The notes under the pieces: generated by a model | What the model saw: the letters and a program-made list of their open reading frames with translations, nothing else | What the model was told of the DNA's origin: nothing | The model's database searches: none | Position numbers and translations under genes: made by a program | Assembly: GCA_023129235.1 (NCBI GenBank) | Contig: JAGMCN010000059.1 | Span: 1-37,979 of the forward strand | Length of the DNA stretch: 37,979 bases | Direction of reading: 5' to 3' | DNA from: Caldifarciminota bacterium | Lineage (GTDB): Bacteria > Hydrothermota > UBA3073 > JACQXS01 | Part shown: positions 33,771 through 37,979 of the stretch, piece by piece | Layout: each line of letters begins with the position of its first letter | Numbering within the stretch: position 1 is the first letter of the stretch

Positions 33771-34142
33771 TTAGGAGCTGCTACATGATGAACTACAGGA
33801 TGAAAAACTAGAACTACTAGAAGAGGAGCTCGAACTTGAAAATTCGCCCTTCCATGAAGTTCTTACGACTTTAAACTTTCTTCGTAATTTAACGCTATAT
33901 CCACTAACTGATCCACCAAATATTAAAAGATAATCTCCCTCTGAAGTTGGTGTCCAGAAGAAGTAAAATATACCTGTTGCCTTTTTGGAAGGGATTCCTG
34001 AAGTAACCACATTTCCCCGAATATCTAAGATAACATAGGTAGGATTTACCGGATCTTTTTTAAAAGATTGCATGTCTCTATAGTAACATTCGAAATATGC
34101 TGTATTGTCTTTTTGAAAAGTTTTAGTTAAATCTCTAGACAT
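33771..34142 (-). CDS. Ig-like virion protein with Ser/Cys tail
   Basis: beta-rich domain followed by SSSSSSSSSSSFSSCSSSCSSS. Confidence 0.6.
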   Translation of the reverse strand: MSRDLTKTFQKDNTAYFECYYRDMQSFKKDPVNPTYVILDIRGNVVTSGIPSKKATGIFYFFWTPTSEGDYLLIFGGSVSGYSVKLRRKFKVVRTSWKGEFSSSSSSSSSSSFSSCSSSCSSS

Positions 34143-34146
34143 AATT

Positions 34147-36471
34147 TTAAAATGTCCAATCTAATGGAAAACCTCTTATGAAATCTCCTAAGACTAGAGA
34201 AGATGAACTGCATGCTGATGAACTACTTGAATTAGAAGAACTGGAGCTACTTGAACTTAAAGAGCTAGAGCAAGAACTACAGCTGGAAAATGATGAGCTA
34301 CATGAAGAACAACTGCTTGAGCTAGAAGAGCTAGAACAACTGCTGCAAGAACTACTACTTGAACAAGAAGAGCTAGAAGAGGACCAAGGTGCCCAACACA
34401 TTGTTACATCGTCAGCTAGATTTACTATACTTGAACTAGACGAACTACTAAAAGATGAAGAATGTGAACTTGAGGAGCAGCTAGAGTGACTCGAAGAGAG
34501 AGAAGAACTACAAGAAGAGCTACTGTAAGAACTTGACGAACTTGAAAAACTACTACTGGAAGAACAAGAACTACTACTACTGCTACTAATATCTTCCCAA
34601 CATGCATCACAGCTCTCATAAGTTCCATCAACTATATGACTAATAGGATCCAAAGTATCTTCTTTCCATTGATAACATTGACCATTGACTGCAATTACAG
34701 CAGCTGTATTATAATCAACTACAATATCACCATTCCATTCCTCAACTTCTAATTCCGAAACAGCGTCTTCTATTGGGCAAGCATAACCAATATCTCCACC
34801 ACCAGCGAAATGAATTCCAATAACTTTATAAGAACCTGCAATCATTAAGGCTCCGCCTGAATCTCCGCCCTTACTAACATCTCCATGCTCAGACTGATAT
34901 TCAATTTGATTGGTAAACCAAGCTTGATGACCAGGAGCTGTACAATAAGTTATATTAAGACTTAGATTTTGATCTGAAACATAAGAATCTTGAGGAAGAG
35001 AACCTGTAGTTCTACTCTTTCGATAAACCTGAGTTGAAACTTCATAATCAGCTTTTGAACCAAAGGTAAATGGCCCTTCATCAAGTCCAAGAATCGATGG
35101 GCTTGTTTCATTTGGAGATGCAAGTGAAACAATTCCTACATCACAAGTATTCGTGCCTCCTGCTCCAAACTGTAAAGCTATACATCTTTTTACAGTTCCA
35201 CAAACATCAGCAGGATCTGAACCGCCGTCATTAGGAGAAGGCTGTAAGAAATCATCTCCTTCAGGACTCAAATTACCACACCAAGGTTCTTCAAAAGCAG
35301 GATCATACTTACGACCACAGCAATGATTGCAAGTTAAAAGAACTATTTCATTATCTGTGGAATCCTTAACAGCTATTCCTATCGTACAAGCTCCCTGAGT
35401 TTTTCGAATTCCAGAGACTCCTCCTTGAATCGGTCTCCATTTTTGATTATAAGGAGCCACACCACCTTCTGCAAATATCTTAGGAACTATTATTACATCA
35501 GTAATAACTCCATCTGGCAAAATCTTAGGAATCCTATCTTTCTTTTTTAATTTATTTAAGGAAAGTTTTTGTTTCACTCCTATAACTACACAGGGCTCCC
35601 CAGTACTTTTTCCATTCTTAATTTTAATTCCAGCTTTAGCACTAATAACATTGAGTTTTCCCATAAACATTTCATAAGGCATTTCATTTGCATCAAATGA
35701 TTCTAGACTGTTATAAACATGACCTCTTGGCCCTACGAAAAGCGATCTTTTTCTTAATTCTGATAGACTCTCAACCTGTTCTTTAGGAAATCCTGCACAG
35801 TATTCATAACGAGTATGAATATTACTTGCCGAGGAAGAACTAGAACAGGAGGAAGTACTAGTACTACTAGAGGATGAACCTTCATAATAAACTTTAACTT
35901 CAACATGATCTATATATACAGTATCTGCCTCTGTCGAAGTCTTAAATCTTACTTTAAAATTAGCATTATCAAAGTCAGAGGATATCGCTTCAGGATACCA
36001 TTTGTCTGAAGTTCCTGCTGGTCTAGTTAAGGTTGTATCAGTATCTCCTACAAAAGACCACCATCCTGATCCTTCTTCAGTAGCCCACATGCCTGGAGGA
36101 ATTCCAGAATAACTCTGGAACCACATATCAACAAGCATATGAGATTCTGCCTCTGGATGATGACCATGCCCTTCGATTCTAACTTGTACACCAGTTATTA
36201 ATTGTCCAGCTGGAATTCCGAAATCAAAATTATAATAGTCTTGTTCTAAAGAAGTTCCTGTAGCAGTTGCATATTGGTTATTACTAGTATATGCATTAGC
36301 CGGAGTAGTCCAGTCATTATCAAGCTTTCCAGTTGCGGTCGGAGATTTCCAACCTGTATCTCCTGGGTTACCAACAAAGTATCTTGGGATTCTAAATTCA
36401 TGAATCTCAAACCACTTACACCAGTGAAGTGGCTTCCAAGATCTTATAAATTGTCTTAATCTTTTAAACAT
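34147..36471 (-). CDS. Virion protein with embedded trypsin-like serine protease and Ser/Cys-rich tracts
   Basis: LLTCNHCCG (His), CDVGIVSL (Asp), GGDSGGAL (Ser); N-terminal WKPLHWCKWFEIHEFRIPRYFVG; Ser-rich C-terminus. Confidence 0.8.
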   Translation of the reverse strand: MFKRLRQFIRSWKPLHWCKWFEIHEFRIPRYFVGNPGDTGWKSPTATGKLDNDWTTPANAYTSNNQYATATGTSLEQDYYNFDFGIPAGQLITGVQVRIEGHGHHPEAESHMLVDMWFQSYSGIPPGMWATEEGSGWWSFVGDTDTTLTRPAGTSDKWYPEAISSDFDNANFKVRFKTSTEADTVYIDHVEVKVYYEGSSSSSTSTSSCSSSSSASNIHTRYEYCAGFPKEQVESLSELRKRSLFVGPRGHVYNSLESFDANEMPYEMFMGKLNVISAKAGIKIKNGKSTGEPCVVIGVKQKLSLNKLKKKDRIPKILPDGVITDVIIVPKIFAEGGVAPYNQKWRPIQGGVSGIRKTQGACTIGIAVKDSTDNEIVLLTCNHCCGRKYDPAFEEPWCGNLSPEGDDFLQPSPNDGGSDPADVCGTVKRCIALQFGAGGTNTCDVGIVSLASPNETSPSILGLDEGPFTFGSKADYEVSTQVYRKSRTTGSLPQDSYVSDQNLSLNITYCTAPGHQAWFTNQIEYQSEHGDVSKGGDSGGALMIAGSYKVIGIHFAGGGDIGYACPIEDAVSELEVEEWNGDIVVDYNTAAVIAVNGQCYQWKEDTLDPISHIVDGTYESCDACWEDISSSSSSSCSSSSSFSSSSSSYSSSSCSSSLSSSHSSCSSSSHSSSFSSSSSSSIVNLADDVTMCWAPWSSSSSSCSSSSSCSSCSSSSSSSSCSSCSSSFSSCSSCSSSLSSSSSSSSNSSSSSACSSSSLVLGDFIRGFPLDWTF

Positions 36472-36473
36472 TT

Positions 36474-37979
36474 TTATTGACCTTTTAATCTTATCTGCCG
36501 ATAAGTTTTATTTAAATGCACTGTACCTGTAATCTTAAGAATCCAAGCTGGAAGAGCATCATCTTGACTAAATTCTATATCTGATTCTCGATAATAAATT
36601 ACCATTGAACCAACATCTAAATTTATAGTTATAATTGTACTTGAATCTAAAGCATTGAAATGATGTACTGGACCATTCGCTACTTCATTTAGAGACAATT
36701 GAATCTTACCCCATTCCGGATCTCCTACAATTGTAGGACTTCCGCCTGCTCCATCTGACCAAGTTGACCAGCCTTCAGCTGTATACCCAGGACCAGGATT
36801 TTGTTCACCCCAGGAAAGACACCAGGTATCAAGAAAAGTGGATCGACTTGAAGAACTACTTGAGCTTATTGATTCAGAACTTGAAGAAGAACAACTAGAA
36901 CTTATTGATTCTGAACTACTACTTGAGCTTTGACTTTGACTGCTTGAACAAGAACTAGATGAGCTACAGGATGAAAATTCATCCCAACAAGTTATTAGAT
37001 CGTCTATAATATTTACAATACTTGAACTTGATGAGCTACTAAAAGATAATGAACTACTAGATGAACTTGAATAAGATGAACAACTGCTTGAAATACTAGA
37101 ACTAAACGAACTAGAAGAACACGAACTAGAACTACTTGAAGAACTACTTTGACTTGAGGATGAACTAAAGCTAGATGATGAAAATGAGCTAGATGAAAAA
37201 CTTGATGAGCTTGAAGAAAAAGATGAAGAACAGGAACAAGACGAACAACTAGATGTAGAAGGATCTCCGTATTCCTCAAACATGAAATCTGGCTCTCTTG
37301 TAAACCAACTATCTGCTCCTACATTGTATCCTAAAGAGGTTCCGCCAGCATAAGTTGGACCGGTTTCATCTTCTCGCCACTGAATATTTTCAGGCCATGC
37401 TCCCGAAATTTTTGCAACTATCGCATATTGAGTAGAAGCTGTTAATGAAGTTCCGTTTCCTAAATTAATCTGATACCAAAGTCCTGGACTTATGTTTGTA
37501 ATATTATTTCCGTTTAAAGTTCCACTACATAAATCTCCACCAGTAGGTAAGCCAGCCGCTGTATTTCTGATGCTCACAGTCAAAGTACCTGGAGCTACGC
37601 TTCTAAAGATTTTCATTCGGACGCATTTAATAGTGTGACCTATTGAAGGAGTGAAAGTCTGTCCCCTCCAAGTTTGTTCATTAATACTATCAGCTACATC
37701 ATCTCCAGTATTATAAAATTCAAACATCGTCATTCTCATACAGGGACCTGAAGATGAACTTGAACAAGATGAACAACTACTGGAGAAACTAGAGGAAGAG
37801 CTACAACTACTACAACTGCTTGAGCTTGAAGAAGAAAATGATCCTTCATCTCCATATAAATCAAACATCCAATCTTCATCACCCTGAGCTAAGTCACCCC
37901 AGGTTCCTCCCGAATCATCTGAATCCAGTGCATTTCCTCTGGTATAACTTCCGGCTGTATTATCAAATCTCCATCGCCA
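36474..37979 (-). CDS. Ser/Cys-rich virion surface protein, 5'-truncated by the window edge
   Basis: Frame stays open upstream of 37868 (WRWRFDNTAGSYTRGNALDSDDSGGTWGDLAQGDEDWMFDLYGDEGS...). Confidence 0.75.
   Translation of the reverse strand, partial: WRWRFDNTAGSYTRGNALDSDDSGGTWGDLAQGDEDWMFDLYGDEGSFSSSSSSSCSSCSSSSSFSSSCSSCSSSSSGPCMRMTMFEFYNTGDDVADSINEQTWRGQTFTPSIGHTIKCVRMKIFRSVAPGTLTVSIRNTAAGLPTGGDLCSGTLNGNNITNISPGLWYQINLGNGTSLTASTQYAIVAKISGAWPENIQWREDETGPTYAGGTSLGYNVGADSWFTREPDFMFEEYGDPSTSSCSSCSCSSSFSSSSSSFSSSSFSSSSFSSSSSQSSSSSSSSSCSSSSFSSSISSSCSSYSSSSSSSLSFSSSSSSSIVNIIDDLITCWDEFSSCSSSSSCSSSQSQSSSSSSESISSSCSSSSSESISSSSSSSRSTFLDTWCLSWGEQNPGPGYTAEGWSTWSDGAGGSPTIVGDPEWGKIQLSLNEVANGPVHHFNALDSSTIITINLDVGSMVIYYRESDIEFSQDDALPAWILKITGTVHLNKTYRQIRLKGQ

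Overview
AT-rich window of a tailed-phage (or prophage-like) genome. Essentially every credible gene lies on the minus strand, so transcription runs from position 37979 towards 1. Recognisable modules, in transcription order: Ser/Cys-rich virion or tail-surface proteins, one with an embedded trypsin-like protease; a holin-like pair; an MBL-fold hydrolase; a GroES-like co-chaperonin; a Cas4/RecB-like nuclease; a protein with an SSB-type DIPF tail; HNH and PD-(D/E)XK nucleases; a winged-helix replication protein; a HAD phosphatase; DnaB-like helicase and CHC2 primase; a ~2 kb island without credible large CDSs but dense in RNA structure and tRNA-like fragments; many small zinc-ribbon proteins; a radical SAM protein; a ~0.75 kb non-coding array of about nine hairpins with diverged but self-complementary stems, just upstream of a possible RAMP/Cas7-like protein; a MoxR ATPase + metallopeptidase/VWA pair; and the terminase subunits plus a truncated portal-like gene. 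The observations most likely to be undescribed are (1) the hairpin array at 10071-10760, (2) the structured RNA island at ~17120-17960 with a tRNA-Leu-like domain interrupted by extra sequence, (3) a repeated leader/promoter motif before three small genes, (4) stop-codon-anchored GGAAGTTAACTTCC hairpins, and (5) an N-terminal WKPxHxCxWFxxHxxxIPRYFxG motif shared by two Ser-rich virion proteins. All family calls are by eye; no database or folding run was possible.
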